This document shows, one piece after another, positions 8,845 through 17,683 of a stretch of DNA of 64,000 nucleotides. This DNA comes from Marininema halotolerans (GTDB taxonomy: Bacteria > Bacillota > Bacilli > Thermoactinomycetales > DSM-45169). Where the stretch lies: NCBI RefSeq assembly GCF_900116235.1, contig NZ_FPAA01000007.1:1-64000 (forward strand), in the 5' to 3' direction. Under the pieces are notes generated by a model. It ran no database searches. It was not told where the DNA came from and saw nothing but the letters and a program-made list of their open reading frames with translations. How positions within the stretch are numbered: position 1 is the stretch's first letter; the number at the start of each line of letters is the position of its first letter. The translations under genes were made by a program, and so were the position numbers.

Positions 8845-9825
8845 ATGAAAACGCTTACGATGACTTGGCAGGATTCCGTGGCAAAAGAAATGTTGGACCA
8901 GCATTTAGTAAAAGAGATACCGCTTTCACCACAACGAAATTACGCGAGTATGATCGTTTTGCGCGAGTGCCATTCGACAGCGGTGCTTACGACAGAGGGG
9001 ACTGTACTTGATGTAGAGCTTGTCCGTAGTGGCGAAGAGCAGGAGGATCTGATCTCTCGTGTCGTCCTACAAAAAAGAAAGCAAGTAGCACCTGAACGGC
9101 GTACAGGGCGCGCATTTAATCGACAATTGGAGGTGGGTGAAAAATGCGACTACATGAATGAAATGTGTGGAAAATGTCCAGATTGCTTGATTTATGGTTT
9201 TGCGGCAAGTAAAGGGGAAGGGGCACAACGGGCCCGTGTTATGACTGACTCGGGCTTTGCCATCCGCTCTTATGATGGGATGCAGCGTTCTATTACGCTG
9301 AATGCAATAAAAGATACCTCCGCAGGGGGTGTCGCAGGTAGTGCCTTTGCGGAGCGAGAACATATTCGTCCCCAGGTTTTCTTTCCAACTGTGGAATCGA
9401 CGGTGGATGTGACTTCAGCTGAGTTTATGTATATCCTGCGCAACATTCTGACCACGACACGATATGGAGCTGAGAGCAACCGACAGGGGTATGTGAAAAA
9501 CCATCTGGTTGCGGTTCTTTTCGGAAGTGGTGAACTTCTGTCCAATCTATCCTTGACCCAAAAAGTTTACGATCGGCTGTATGCAAAGACAGGGGATAAG
9601 ATCCATGAGTTCCCACTCAGTCTTTCTGAAGTAACAGAGGCGACCCATTCAGCGATGAATGATGCGTTAGAAGAATCGTATTTACCCTTCGATCGACTAG
9701 TGGGTGAGGATCTCAATAAGTTCTTGGGAAATGTACGGGATCTATGGAAGAGTGAGGAGGGGAATCAACTATGGCAAGAACAGCTAAAAAGCGATCAACA
9801 GGAATATATCAGCAATCGGAAATGA
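8845..9825 (+). CDS. csc2: Type I-D Cascade backbone protein Csc2 (Cas7d)
   Basis: 326 aa from ATG 8845, 9 bases after GGGAG; upstream in-frame codons overlap the end of cas10d without a better ribosome site. Csc2 is the RAMP protein that polymerises along the crRNA. Visible hallmarks: an N-terminal ferredoxin-like strand, the loop CDYMNEMCGKCPDCLIYGFA with a C-x6-C-x2-C-x2-C arrangement that probably binds zinc, and the GAQRARVMTDSGFAIRSYDG strand. Spacing and order match I-D operons. Confidence 0.92.
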   Translation: MKTLTMTWQDSVAKEMLDQHLVKEIPLSPQRNYASMIVLRECHSTAVLTTEGTVLDVELVRSGEEQEDLISRVVLQKRKQVAPERRTGRAFNRQLEVGEKCDYMNEMCGKCPDCLIYGFAASKGEGAQRARVMTDSGFAIRSYDGMQRSITLNAIKDTSAGGVAGSAFAEREHIRPQVFFPTVESTVDVTSAEFMYILRNILTTTRYGAESNRQGYVKNHLVAVLFGSGELLSNLSLTQKVYDRLYAKTGDKIHEFPLSLSEVTEATHSAMNDALEESYLPFDRLVGEDLNKFLGNVRDLWKSEEGNQLWQEQLKSDQQEYISNRK

Positions 9826-10502
9826 CCCAGGCTTATCACCTCCGTATCGAAATGGAGGATTATCTGTTCTTTGCTAGCATGGAAAAGGGGAAAGTCGCTG
9901 AGACTGCCCCCTTGATCCATAACTATTCATTAGCATATGCGCTAGGTTGGTGTGAGTCCCCGTATTATTTTGAGAAACAAACCCCTCGGTACCAAGAGCA
10001 CCTTCAACCATTAAATGAAGCAGGAAAATATATTTATCCTGCTATTCCGCTGGATTATTCTCACCGCTTAATGCAATACAACACCACACCGGAACCCTTT
10101 CAAATGACTCGAGAACAAAGCATGGGTTTCCCTAACTGGGGGTTTATCAAATGTATCCGCCCAGGTTCTGTTTTTGAAACCTATGTCCTATCGAGTGATG
10201 TACTCTCACTCCCTGGCCGGATTCGTCTTGGTAAATGGATGAGCCAAGCAAAGCTAGTTGTAAGCCCATGCGAAATAAAAAAAGGAGAAGCAAGTTCATC
10301 TCCTCATCTCATTAATGTAAAAGATATTGATCGGATTCCTTCGTTTTTTTCCTCTATGTACAATATCATGCCAACACGTTTAGTAAGTGAATCAGAGTGG
10401 GGAGAAGCAGTACCTGGATATCAAGTAAGACCCGCGTTCTTTACAAAGAACGATCAGGCAGTATTTCTACCGGAGGCATCATTTGGGAGAAGTGGGGCAT
10501 GA
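9771..10502 (+). CDS. csc1: Type I-D Cascade subunit Csc1 (Cas5d)
   Basis: 243 aa; ATG 9771 follows GAGGAGGGG, so the gene overlaps csc2 by 55 bases. Csc1 is the Cas5-type RAMP that caps the crRNA 5' handle in I-D complexes. The sequence has a Cas5-like start (HLRIEMEDYLFFASMEKG) and a conserved central block (YIYPAIPLDYSHRLMQYNTT). Identification rests on these strands plus its position between csc2 and cas3'. The stop overlaps the cas3' start in an ATGA junction. Confidence 0.88.
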   Translation: MARTAKKRSTGIYQQSEMTQAYHLRIEMEDYLFFASMEKGKVAETAPLIHNYSLAYALGWCESPYYFEKQTPRYQEHLQPLNEAGKYIYPAIPLDYSHRLMQYNTTPEPFQMTREQSMGFPNWGFIKCIRPGSVFETYVLSSDVLSLPGRIRLGKWMSQAKLVVSPCEIKKGEASSSPHLINVKDIDRIPSFFSSMYNIMPTRLVSESEWGEAVPGYQVRPAFFTKNDQAVFLPEASFGRSGA

Positions 10503-12601
10503 CAATTCATTTGAAAGAAGCTACGGCCTATACCTATGATGTTCCGTTTTTAAAAGAAATTCAGCCCTATGCCCATCAAGTCGTGCAATCTCAGATGATC
10601 AAGGAAGCAGTCACAAGTAATAAGCCAACGATTATCTGGAATCAAGCGATGACGGGGGCAGGAAAGACCTTGGCTAACTATAGTCTACTGACACATATGC
10701 CAAAAATACGTGCTCTTGGGATGTATCCTGTCAATGAATTGATTAAGGATCAGTATCAATCAGTGAAGGATAGTGTGGAGCTAGGGAAATGGGATGAAGT
10801 GGCGATTTGGACGGCTGAGGAGATGAGAGGGGAGAGGAAGCCTGGAGAGAGTAAGGTCGATCAGATTAGACGGATGACATCTAGCTTTTATCGAAGTATT
10901 TTTACCAATCCTGATCATCTGATGTTGATCTCGCAAGAGCGCTTCTTCTCTTATAAGAAGGGGGATGTACCTGAACTACTCTACCGCCTAGCAGATTATC
11001 ACCTCCAAATCTTTGATGAGTTTCATCTTTACGACATTGCCCAGGTTAATTTTTTGGCTCAGTGGATGGCATTGATTACGTCGCTTTTTCCTAGCCGCGG
11101 GTACGCCTTTGTACTCTCTTCAGCGACTCCCCGTGTCGAATTTTTTCAATTGGCTAAGCGGATGGGCATCCAGATACGAAATGTACAGGAGGAAGTGGAT
11201 CGGTGGTTAGAGGAAGAGCGTCCAAGAGTTTATGAGGAGCGGGTTTATCTAGAACCGCTTTCCCTCGACCTTTGTTCGACTAATTTACATCGCTGGAATA
11301 CAAGTGAACGTATTTTGGAACAGTGGGAGGAGCAGGTGGAGTACCTGCGAAAATGGCCAACTGCGAAGGGGATCATTATCTTAGATTCGATTCATGAGGC
11401 ACAAATGTTGGCTCATACTCTACGACAAAAAGGGTATGACGTAGGGGAAGTTCATGGCTTATCCGATCGCACAAATAGTCGTATAGCTCTGGCGAAGCCG
11501 ATCACTGTAGCGACAGCAACAATCGAAGTGGGTGTCGATTTCAAGGGGGATATCCATAAGGATTTCCTTATCTTCGAGTCGCGAAATGCAGGGAGTTTCA
11601 TGCAACGTTTGGGACGAGTCGGGCGTGGAAGTCGCCGTTTGCCAGAGCCCCCTATTAAGGTATGGGCACATGTACCTTCCCATGTGAAGGAATGTATCGA
11701 CATGGATGAATGGAGTGAAATGACACGACAGGATTTAAAGAGGGTCGTTATGGACTCCTATCAGCGCTACCAAGACTTCTATCCTTTCTTAGAAAAGGTA
11801 GGGGGAATGAACCTGGTTCATGGCTACTACCTTGCAAAGCGTCATCAACTAGAAACAGCAAATAACCCTATCTTAGAGAGTCTGAAAACGATTGTGGAGA
11901 AGATGTATGGTCTCGGTTTTGAAGAGCAGAATCGTCAGTATCAAACATGGAAGAAACTACGAATGATCGAGCCGATTCTCAGCTTTCGTGGTCAGAATTC
12001 CTTAGAAAACCAAGTGCTTCATCCTGACCAAGAAGAGAGATTGGATACGTTTTATCCAGATATCTGGTTCTGGGATGAGACGGAACCCAAGATGCCTATA
12101 AAGAAATACGATTTTCGCCATGTGTTAAGCCGAAAACGTGTTCGATTTGAGCCGAAGGAAGTTTTTTTAGCTAAAGCAAAAGGATTCATTTCAGCGGAGG
12201 AATGGTCGGATTGGAAGAAAAAGTTTGAAAACGACCGGGTGTTAGGATATGCCACCGTAATGGGTATCCGAGATAAACCAGCCAAACTTTATTGGAAGTT
12301 GCCCCCAAATGCCCACCTTTATACTGAGAAGGTGGTGCGTATGAAGAGGTTGCAGCTCCTATCCGATGATCCAGGACTGAATGAACAGCTGAGTGATCTA
12401 TTTTCAAATCCAGCTAGTACCTCTTGGATCGTTACCATTCTGAAAATCTCTACTGGCGAGGCTAACGATAGACTGAAACTACCACCGATGTTCCGCCTTC
12501 ACACTGCCCAGACTGTACAAAAAGCGGATTGGTGCATCGCTTTTAATGTAGATGCTTTTAAACTTTGGAGTGTGTGGAGTCAGGAAAGCGTGGTGTACTA
12601 A
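10499..12601 (+). CDS. cas3: CRISPR-associated helicase Cas3' (type I-D, no HD domain)
   Basis: 700 aa starting at the ATGA overlap with csc1. It unwinds target DNA recruited by Cascade. Motifs: Walker A MTGAGKT (residues 51-57), DEFH Walker B (173-176), SSATP motif III, and a C-terminal RecA fold with ATIEVGVDFKGD and QRLGRVGRGSR (motifs V and VI). There is no N-terminal HD nuclease, as expected for I-D where the HD sits in Cas10d. The long upstream in-frame extension is rejected because it lies entirely inside csc1. Confidence 0.93.
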   Translation: MTIHLKEATAYTYDVPFLKEIQPYAHQVVQSQMIKEAVTSNKPTIIWNQAMTGAGKTLANYSLLTHMPKIRALGMYPVNELIKDQYQSVKDSVELGKWDEVAIWTAEEMRGERKPGESKVDQIRRMTSSFYRSIFTNPDHLMLISQERFFSYKKGDVPELLYRLADYHLQIFDEFHLYDIAQVNFLAQWMALITSLFPSRGYAFVLSSATPRVEFFQLAKRMGIQIRNVQEEVDRWLEEERPRVYEERVYLEPLSLDLCSTNLHRWNTSERILEQWEEQVEYLRKWPTAKGIIILDSIHEAQMLAHTLRQKGYDVGEVHGLSDRTNSRIALAKPITVATATIEVGVDFKGDIHKDFLIFESRNAGSFMQRLGRVGRGSRRLPEPPIKVWAHVPSHVKECIDMDEWSEMTRQDLKRVVMDSYQRYQDFYPFLEKVGGMNLVHGYYLAKRHQLETANNPILESLKTIVEKMYGLGFEEQNRQYQTWKKLRMIEPILSFRGQNSLENQVLHPDQEERLDTFYPDIWFWDETEPKMPIKKYDFRHVLSRKRVRFEPKEVFLAKAKGFISAEEWSDWKKKFENDRVLGYATVMGIRDKPAKLYWKLPPNAHLYTEKVVRMKRLQLLSDDPGLNEQLSDLFSNPASTSWIVTILKISTGEANDRLKLPPMFRLHTAQTVQKADWCIAFNVDAFKLWSVWSQESVVY

Positions 12602-12603
12602 CC

Positions 12604-13212
12604 ATGGAATCGACTCAGGTGATGGTAGAGGCCCATGCGATCAATACGTATGCCTATTGCCCGCGGAGATGCTATTACGAATATGTGGAAAAGGTGTTCT
12701 ATCATAATGTGTATACCATACATGGTAAGCTCCTCCATGATCATGTTGATCAGCCTGGCTATGAACAAAGAGGGGAGCGCGAGCTTACGCGCTCTCTTAT
12801 TTTTAGGTCGAGTCGGTTAGGACTTGTGGTGAAGTGTGACATCGTAGAAGAAGCGGGTGGAGAGATCTATCCTGTAGAGTATAAGCGCGGTAGCATGTCC
12901 GATTGGGAAAATAATTATTTACAACTCTGTGCTCAAGCGATGGCTATGGAAGATAAACTAGGTACAACGATCTCCTATGGGTTTATCTTTTTCTATGCTT
13001 CCCAGCGGCGTATTCGAGTGGATATCAATGAGAAATTGAGGGAATCAACTAATGAGGTTATCCGAACAATTCGTAATCTCTTCCAACAATCGACACCACC
13101 GGAGGGCATTGATGATTGGTCACGATGTAAGAATTGTAGTCTAGTACATTATTGCCTTCCCCAAGAACGAAAAAAACTGAAAGGAAAAATTCCATGGGAA
13201 CGTTTTATTTAA
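12604..13212 (+). CDS. cas4: CRISPR adaptation nuclease Cas4
   Basis: 202 aa from ATG 12604, two bases after the cas3' stop. Cas4 is a RecB-type nuclease with a 4Fe-4S cluster that trims and orients new spacers with Cas1-Cas2. Visible: N-terminal YCPRRCYYEY cysteines, nuclease residues in KCDIVEE and YPVEYKRG (the D...E-x-K pattern), and C-terminal CKNCSLVHYC. Together these give the full cysteine set expected for the cluster. It overlaps cas1 by 19 bases. Confidence 0.93.
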   Translation: MESTQVMVEAHAINTYAYCPRRCYYEYVEKVFYHNVYTIHGKLLHDHVDQPGYEQRGERELTRSLIFRSSRLGLVVKCDIVEEAGGEIYPVEYKRGSMSDWENNYLQLCAQAMAMEDKLGTTISYGFIFFYASQRRIRVDINEKLRESTNEVIRTIRNLFQQSTPPEGIDDWSRCKNCSLVHYCLPQERKKLKGKIPWERFI

Positions 13213-14186
13213 CTGAGCCTCATTGCTTTGTGCGTAAGAAATCAGAAAGGCTACGGATTTTTAAGAACCGGGAGTTAGTGAAAGAGGTGCGGGTACAGGA
13301 TTTTTCCCGTTTTTTTATCCACAATGGATCCACGATAACCACAGATGCCTTGCATCTTTTAATGGAAAAAGGGATTGATGTCGTTTATTTTACAGGTAGC
13401 CAAGTGACGGGTCGCTTTGTTGGGACGGAGAATAAGAATGTGCGGTTGCGCATTGCTCAGGTAGAGACTCATTTATCGGAGGAGAAAAGCTTTGAGATTG
13501 CAAGGAACATGGTGCTTGCGAAGATTAAAAATACTAGAACAAGCCTTCTCCGTTTTTCCAGAAGGCGTGAAGTGAGTTTGGATGAGGCAGTTTTAAGTTT
13601 AAAACAGGGTATGGAGCAGTGTTTACGTGTTTCTACCTTGAATCAATTGCGAGGCATTGAAGGAAACGCAGCACGAAGCTATTTTCAAGTCTTCCCATCA
13701 CTGATTTATAAAAGTGACCTCGTTTTTACAGGACGTAGCCGCCGACCGGCAACTGACCCGATTAACTCTCTACTAAATTACGGATACGCTTTACTTCGCT
13801 CGGAGATAACGGGAGCTTTGCAGGCGGTAGGTTTGGACCCCTATATTGGCTTTCTACATCGAGAACGGTATGGGCGTGAATCCTTGTCCCTCGATTTAAT
13901 GGAGGAGTTTCGCTCAATCCTAGTAGACAATCTCGTAATTAAGATGGCGAACCAAGGGAGCCTACAACTAAAGGATTTTCACCAGGATCAGGGGGAACCT
14001 CGGCTGAAGGACCATGCACGTAGAGAGTTTCTCCAAGCATTTGACGCCCGCCGCCGAGATGAAATCTTTCATGAACTACTTAAGAAAAAGATGTCCTACC
14101 GTGAAGTGATTCAGCAGCAAGCAATTCTACTAGCTAAATATATAATCGGGGAGCTCGATGATTATTATCCTTTCTTGGCGAGGTAA
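13194..14186 (+). CDS. cas1: CRISPR integrase Cas1
   Basis: 330 aa from ATG 13194, behind AAAGGAAAAATT and inside the end of cas4. Cas1 catalyses spacer integration. Catalytic residues visible: E156 in RGIEGNAARSYF, H222 in GFLHRERYGRESL and the acidic residues of DLMEEFR about 15 residues later. Full length, no disruption. The strongly overlapping cas4-cas1 arrangement suggests translational coupling. Confidence 0.95.
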   Translation: MGTFYLTEPHCFVRKKSERLRIFKNRELVKEVRVQDFSRFFIHNGSTITTDALHLLMEKGIDVVYFTGSQVTGRFVGTENKNVRLRIAQVETHLSEEKSFEIARNMVLAKIKNTRTSLLRFSRRREVSLDEAVLSLKQGMEQCLRVSTLNQLRGIEGNAARSYFQVFPSLIYKSDLVFTGRSRRPATDPINSLLNYGYALLRSEITGALQAVGLDPYIGFLHRERYGRESLSLDLMEEFRSILVDNLVIKMANQGSLQLKDFHQDQGEPRLKDHARREFLQAFDARRRDEIFHELLKKKMSYREVIQQQAILLAKYIIGELDDYYPFLAR

Positions 14187-14200
14187 GGGAGTGCTTTCAT

Positions 14201-14476
14201 ATCAAGAGAATTGTAAGTTATGATATCGAAAACGATCGCCGTAGATCAAAGGTCTTCAAACTACTAAAAGATCACGGCCAGTGGATCCAATACTCTCTAT
14301 TCGAAGTCAACTGTGATGATACTGAGTGGATTCAATTGGAATTTCAATTGCGTGATTTGATCGATTCATTGGATTCTCTATGTATTTATGTAATATGTAG
14401 TTCATGTAATAAGAAAACTTTTTATACAGGTGAGTTACGATATCGACTAGAGGAAGATAAGAACAATATTCTTTGA
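14201..14476 (+). CDS. cas2: CRISPR adaptation protein Cas2 with a non-standard apparent start
   Basis: The reading frame gives IKRIVSYDIENDRRRSKVF, then KLLKDHGQWIQYSLFEVNC, and ends LRYRLEEDKNNIL. These are the ferredoxin-fold strand, D-I-x-D/N-x-R-R-R motif and GxxxQxSxFE motif of Cas2. The frame opens at a stop at 14159-14161 and has no ATG, GTG or TTG before the first Cas2 strand. The best placed codon is ATC 14201, 9 bases after AAGGGAG; the alternative is ATT 14210. The GTG at 14191 is in another frame and stops after ten codons. Either a rare start is used or a one-base indel damaged the start. The 91-aa length is normal for Cas2. Confidence 0.85.
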   Translation: MKRIVSYDIENDRRRSKVFKLLKDHGQWIQYSLFEVNCDDTEWIQLEFQLRDLIDSLDSLCIYVICSSCNKKTFYTGELRYRLEEDKNNIL

Positions 14477-14560
14477 ATGTTGAAACCGTGTCGTGCACCT
14501 CATTGGGAGGATGTAAGCTAGACAAAAATAATGACTTGTATACTGAAAGGATTGATCTTA

Positions 14561-15337
14561 TTGTATAGTCTCCGTTTGAATATCTCTTCTACTGATGTTC
14601 CAAAGGACCAGTGGGTGCTCTCTCGCAGATTTCATGCTTTTATCTTTCATAGCATTCAAAGGCAAGATCCACAGCTATCGGAGTGGTTACATAGCCGCAA
14701 GGAACGTCAACTTTTTGGAACCTATCTCTCTTTTAAAACAGGTGACTTCTTTGTTCGTACCCCAATAAAAGAGATTGTACAGTGTTTACAACAATCTTTA
14801 CTTTCCCAGATGTCCATTGATTTAAAATCTTGGAGTACGCGGATTCAAAGGATGACATGCGAGAGGATTACATCGGAGGAGTTGTTGTCGAAGGTTTCTT
14901 CTAAAATCACCTTTGATTTTTTGACACCAACGACTTTTTATCAATGGGGTAATTATTTTCCCATGCCAGATCTTCAGCGTTTGTTTTCTAGTGGGTTAAA
15001 ATCTTTTCAACTAACAGATAATCAAGGGATTGGCTGGCAAGAAATTGAGCCTTTAATCAAGGAACTACGTGTGGAGAATCTCTCTGTATCGACTGAGCGA
15101 GTCGATTTTGGGTCTTTCAAAGTTATTGGATTTCGAGGGACGCTTGCATTTACCACCAAATTTTTATCACTGGAGGATCAGAGGCGACTTTGGCTTCTTG
15201 CTTCATATGGTTCAATGATTGGCTTTGGTTATAAAACCGCATGGGGACTAGGTCAGACAAAGCTTCGTGAACTTTCCACAATAAGAGACGACCAAACATT
15301 GGATACCAATAAAAAAGCTTTTACAAAGGGAGGATGA
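14561..15337 (+). CDS. cas6: CRISPR repeat endoribonuclease Cas6
   Basis: 258 aa from TTG 14561, 10 bases after AAAGG; an ATG at 14531 is in frame but lacks a ribosome site. Cas6 cuts the pre-crRNA in each repeat. The start LYSLRLNI is a typical first strand, and a histidine in RRFHAFIFHSI is the likely catalytic residue. The C-terminus carries the glycine-rich loop GFGYKTAWGLGQTKL typical of Cas6. Position after cas2, rather than before cas4, is unusual for I-D. Its last codons (AAG GGA GGA TGA) form the ribosome site of the next gene. Confidence 0.88.
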   Translation: MYSLRLNISSTDVPKDQWVLSRRFHAFIFHSIQRQDPQLSEWLHSRKERQLFGTYLSFKTGDFFVRTPIKEIVQCLQQSLLSQMSIDLKSWSTRIQRMTCERITSEELLSKVSSKITFDFLTPTTFYQWGNYFPMPDLQRLFSSGLKSFQLTDNQGIGWQEIEPLIKELRVENLSVSTERVDFGSFKVIGFRGTLAFTTKFLSLEDQRRLWLLASYGSMIGFGYKTAWGLGQTKLRELSTIRDDQTLDTNKKAFTKGG

Positions 15338-15341
15338 TTGT

Positions 15342-17474
15342 GTGTTAAAAGTAGCAATGCATGAATCATTTTTGAAATCATTTAACAAGCTACCTTCATC
15401 AGAGCGCAAGAGAACGGAAGATATGATTCGAAAACTACGCAATAACCCTCAGAATACGGGATTAAATGTTGAAAAATATAAGGAAGCAATGGATTCGCGC
15501 GTATGCTCAATCCGCACAAGCCATTCATATCGGGCGATTGGATTATTACCGGATCAAGGGAAAACTCTACTCCTTCTATGGGTGGATCATCATGATGAGG
15601 CATATCGTTGGGCACGCAAAAAAAGATTTTCGATGAACCCTCAGTCGGATGCAATTAGTATCTGGTCAACTACAGAAGAGCAGATTGGTCAGCCTGATAT
15701 ATCCCAAGATGAAAAACTATACACATTGTTTTCGCGATATACTGATCGAGAACTTTTGGATATCGGTGTTTCCGATGATCTCTTGGATAAAGTAAAAAGT
15801 TTGCAGTCCATTGAAGATTTACTGAGAACGAAGGAGTTGTTGTCAGAAGCAAGTTTTGCTGGTCTGCAATTTCTTACAGAAGGAGATTCTTATGATGATG
15901 TCTACCAGTTTGTACAGGAATATAGAGTCGATGAATTAGCATTCATTCAACGAAAAGAGCAACAAGTAGAAAATTTCGAACAATCAATCCGAAAAGCTGA
16001 TAAAGAGATTGTGCTCGTGACATCGGATGAGCATTTACAAGCGATATTAGATCAACCATTGGAAAAGTGGCGGATTTTTCTACATCCCGATCAGCAGGAT
16101 ATTGTGGATAATCATTATGCTGGACCCGTTCGGGTATTGGGAGGGGCTGGGACAGGAAAGACGGTAGTTGCTTTACATCGAGCATGTAAGTTAGTACGTA
16201 ACTTGTTAATGCAAGATGAAAAGATTCTTATCACTGCATTTAATCTTTCATTGACGGATACCCTTCGTAAGACGATGCAAGGTTTGTGTACGGTTGAGGA
16301 GATGAAGCAAGTGGATATCATCTCTATTGACCGACTAGCACGTCAAATAGTAGATAAACATCTGCCTGGTGTGGTGAAAAATGTCGCGATTGATCGTAAG
16401 AAGTTTGAGTATATTTGGTTGGAAGCTCTATCGAGTGTGGGTTGGGATAGAAGATCCCTTTCTTTTGTGCAGGATGAGTATGATCAAATGATTCAATACC
16501 ACGGTATTGAAATATGGGAAGAGTATCAGCATAAGGCTAGAAAGGGCCGAGGTTCTCGGATTTCCTCGTCCGATAGGAAGAAGGTGTGGCAGATTGTAGA
16601 GAATTATCGTAGAGAGATGAGGAAAATTGGGTGGATGGAATATATTGATGTATTAAGGTTAGCGCGCAAGTGGTTAGAGGCGCATCCAAATGTAGAAATT
16701 TACCGTAGTGTCATTGTGGATGAGGTACAAGATTTTCATCCAGAAGCGTTAAAATTACTGCGTGCATTAGTACCGAATCAGGATAACGATATGTTATTGG
16801 CAGGGGATTCACACCAACGGATATATGCTCGCCACACGACTTTTAGAGAATGTGGAATCGACATCCGGGGACAACGATCGAAGCGCCTAAGTCTCAATTA
16901 TCGAACGACTGAGGAGATTCGTTCACATGCAGTGCAAATACTTGGAGATCATCATTACGATGATCTGGATGGAGGGGAGGATAAAGGAAGAAAGCAAGAA
17001 CGTTCTATTCTCAGAGGCATAGCACCCAATCGTGTTCATTTTTCCTGTGCTGAGGGAGAATTTTGTTACGTGGTGGAGCAAATCTCCCAATTACTCGAAC
17101 AAAGAGTATCTTTAGAAGAAGTAGCCATCTTGGCACGAACGAATGGGCTTGCTGAACAGATTAGTCATAAGTTAACTGAGGCTGGGATCTTCGCATGGAT
17201 GATGACAAATCAGGTAACCGAGGGTAAAGGAATCATGTGCACAACGATGCACCGCAGTAAGGGATTAGAGTTTCGGGTGGTTTTTTTAATTGCCGTTAAT
17301 GAAAATATACTCCCACCTATCTCGGTTCAACGGATGGCTTCAGATGAAAAATCGAGGGAAGAGATCGATAGATTAGAACGCTCACTACTCTACGTAGCTG
17401 CCACCCGGGCTCGAGATTGTGTGCATGTTACATCCTATGGAACAAGTAGTATGTTGTGGCCAGTAAAGAATTAG
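15342..17474 (+). CDS. RelE/ParE-like domain fused to a UvrD/Rep-family SF1 helicase
   Basis: 710 aa from GTG 15342; its ribosome site AAAGGGAGGATGA is the end of cas6, so the two are coupled. Residues 1-95 resemble the RelE/ParE toxin fold (MHESFLKSFNKLPSSERKR, then RVCSIRTSHSYRAI and a closing VDHHDEAYRWA). Residues about 240-705 are an SF1A helicase: GGAGTGKTVVALHRA, DEVQ (460-463), LAGDSHQRIY, LSLNYRTTEEIR, TMHRSKGLEFRVVFL and LYVAATRARD. All helicase motifs look intact. RelE-UvrD fusions exist elsewhere as uncharacterised proteins. Placement between cas6 and the leader makes a role in this CRISPR system or as an added defence gene likely, but this is inference. Confidence 0.88.
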   Translation: MLKVAMHESFLKSFNKLPSSERKRTEDMIRKLRNNPQNTGLNVEKYKEAMDSRVCSIRTSHSYRAIGLLPDQGKTLLLLWVDHHDEAYRWARKKRFSMNPQSDAISIWSTTEEQIGQPDISQDEKLYTLFSRYTDRELLDIGVSDDLLDKVKSLQSIEDLLRTKELLSEASFAGLQFLTEGDSYDDVYQFVQEYRVDELAFIQRKEQQVENFEQSIRKADKEIVLVTSDEHLQAILDQPLEKWRIFLHPDQQDIVDNHYAGPVRVLGGAGTGKTVVALHRACKLVRNLLMQDEKILITAFNLSLTDTLRKTMQGLCTVEEMKQVDIISIDRLARQIVDKHLPGVVKNVAIDRKKFEYIWLEALSSVGWDRRSLSFVQDEYDQMIQYHGIEIWEEYQHKARKGRGSRISSSDRKKVWQIVENYRREMRKIGWMEYIDVLRLARKWLEAHPNVEIYRSVIVDEVQDFHPEALKLLRALVPNQDNDMLLAGDSHQRIYARHTTFRECGIDIRGQRSKRLSLNYRTTEEIRSHAVQILGDHHYDDLDGGEDKGRKQERSILRGIAPNRVHFSCAEGEFCYVVEQISQLLEQRVSLEEVAILARTNGLAEQISHKLTEAGIFAWMMTNQVTEGKGIMCTTMHRSKGLEFRVVFLIAVNENILPPISVQRMASDEKSREEIDRLERSLLYVAATRARDCVHVTSYGTSSMLWPVKN

Positions 17475-17683
17475 AAGCTGGGACGACTTGTGTTTGCGAA
17501 GACCCCCAGCGTCGGATTAGACCCAAGGGGTGTTCGCAATCGGTGTATGCCATACGGGATAAGGGATGGCGCCATTAGCAGACTTCCCTTACAGAGAAAG
17601 GAGGATGGAAAAATGGAGTTTTTGAAGAGGTGTTCGCAAAATGGTGAAGAATAGTAAGTGTATAGAGGGATGGAGCTCACGCC
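17475..17683 (+). promoter_or_regulatory. CRISPR leader region
   Basis: 209 bases between the helicase stop and the first repeat. The leader side is inferred because the degenerate repeats are at the other end of the array. It contains a 10-base direct repeat GTGTTCGCAA at 17530 and 17630, each followed by GGTG, and a weaker copy near 17490. The exact 100-base spacing is suggestive of a protein-binding pair used for transcription or spacer integration. No gene is seen in it. Confidence 0.7.
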
